Position numbers and translations under genes: made by a program. From Nitrososphaerales archaeon TH5894 (GTDB lineage: Archaea > Thermoproteota > Nitrososphaeria > Nitrososphaerales > Nitrososphaeraceae), in the NCBI GenBank assembly GCA_014523485.1, contig JAATVK010000078.1:1-12579 (forward strand): DNA of 12,579 nt, read 5' to 3'. The notes beneath the pieces are model-generated. The model searched no databases, had not been told where the DNA came from, and was given only the letters and a program-made list of their open reading frames with translations. Below are positions 12,090 through 12,579 of this stretch, one piece after another; position 1 is the stretch's first letter; each line of letters starts with the position of its first letter.

Positions 12090-12579
12090 TTAAGCTTCTG
12101 TTAGTGACGAAGTGAAGTTAACAGAGTCAATTCTTGATAATTGATCGACATTTGACATGTTATCTACATTCTCAATTCTTGAAGGGAGCTCTGTATTAAG
12201 AATATTATTAGAACTCTGGCTTGGTAATATCTTGTCTATCACAATAGTCAACTTACCTGTATAGTCTCCAAATTCGACATTCAGTGTTGCCCTGCCCTCA
12301 GTTGCAGATTGTGAAGTTTTTTTCCACAATTCATTACCATTTGAGTCATAGATAATAATATCATAACTTTGTACAGGAACCACCCTCTCTAACGTAGAAG
12401 GAACAGACAGACCTGCGGAACTGAAAGTGTCTCCAGACGTATTTGATTCTAAATTAGGTACAGATTGAGAAGTATGTGTTGGTAGAGTTGAATTTAAAAA
12501 GACAATTTCTAGAGGAAAATTATAGCGATCCTGTGTTAAAGAAGATTTCAATTGTACTAACAAATCACCCTTCTCTGAT
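12090..12579 (-). CDS. C-terminal part of a secreted beta-sandwich protein (5' end outside window)
   Basis: The frame is open to the right edge, so the start is outside the window; the TTG at 12563 is internal. The visible ~162 residues open with SEKGDLLVQLKSS, then FPLEIVFLNST. A Ser/Thr/Pro/Asn-rich, probably disordered insert follows, then VQSYDIIIYDSNGNELWKK, SATEGRATLNVEF and YTGKLTIVIDKI, and finally a Ser/Asn-rich tail ending LTEA. The strand pattern (YD.iiyD..G.elwk, then YtgkltI) looks like the Ig/beta-sandwich domain seen in extracellular proteins of ammonia-oxidising archaea. No C-terminal membrane anchor is present, so attachment, if any, must be N-terminal. The long insert between strands is unusual. 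Function is unknown; cell-surface or periplasmic location is inferred. Confidence 0.7.
   Translation of the reverse strand, partial: SEKGDLLVQLKSSLTQDRYNFPLEIVFLNSTLPTHTSQSVPNLESNTSGDTFSSAGLSVPSTLERVVPVQSYDIIIYDSNGNELWKKTSQSATEGRATLNVEFGDYTGKLTIVIDKILPSQSSNNILNTELPSRIENVDNMSNVDQLSRIDSVNFTSSLTEA

Noticed and set aside
1..12579. CRISPR array, insertion sequence or toxin-antitoxin pair
   Set aside because: No regularly spaced repeats, no transposase or integrase frame, and no adjacent pair of small genes was seen on either strand.

Overview
The window is strongly AT-rich (roughly three quarters A+T by eye) and archaeal. It has a TFIIB-type general transcription factor, a tRNA gene without an encoded CCA end, and TATA-like boxes about 25-30 bases before start codons with little or no leader. 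The gene set (late cobalamin genes, haem O synthase, an archaeal-type aspartate-semialdehyde dehydrogenase, MarC, an extracellular beta-sandwich protein) fits a low-GC ammonia-oxidising archaeon of the Nitrososphaeria (Thaumarchaeota), perhaps close to Nitrosocosmicus/Nitrososphaera. That placement is inference from gene content and protein style, not from a search.

Left part (1-4802), compact and metabolic. Two minus-strand genes of late corrinoid synthesis come first: a CobD/HisC-like PLP enzyme, then a cobyric-acid-synthase-like protein that lacks the usual C-terminal glutaminase domain. Divergent from them are asd and ctaB, then a single-pass membrane protein of unknown function. asd makes the aspartate semialdehyde needed for threonine, and CobD uses threonine phosphate to make the aminopropanol arm of B12, so the divergent pair is metabolically coherent. 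ctaB makes haem O for terminal oxidases.

Middle part (4803-8000), regulatory. A minus-strand protein with winged-helix-like ends, a 4-oxalocrotonate tautomerase gene broken by a one-base frameshift near an A10 tract, a minus-strand TFB, a long non-coding stretch holding a palindrome next to a strong TATA box with no gene behind it, and tRNA-Thr(GGT).

Right part (8000-12579), gene-poor. Small genes and relics (a frameshifted Asn-rich mini-gene, a 92-aa orphan, a 56-aa CxxC/CxxC microprotein), a HAD hydrolase, a MarC membrane protein and the C-terminal end of a secreted beta-sandwich protein that runs off the right edge. The long gaps contain several perfect inverted repeats that could be operators, terminators or structured RNAs.

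No CRISPR array, intact insertion sequence, rRNA or replication origin was seen. No single feature proves a new system. The best leads are the short CobQ with its missing amidotransferase half, the frameshifted tautomerase in a region rich in A9-A11 tracts, the orphan promoter with palindrome at 7623-7663, and the zinc microprotein with a 21-base palindrome at its start.
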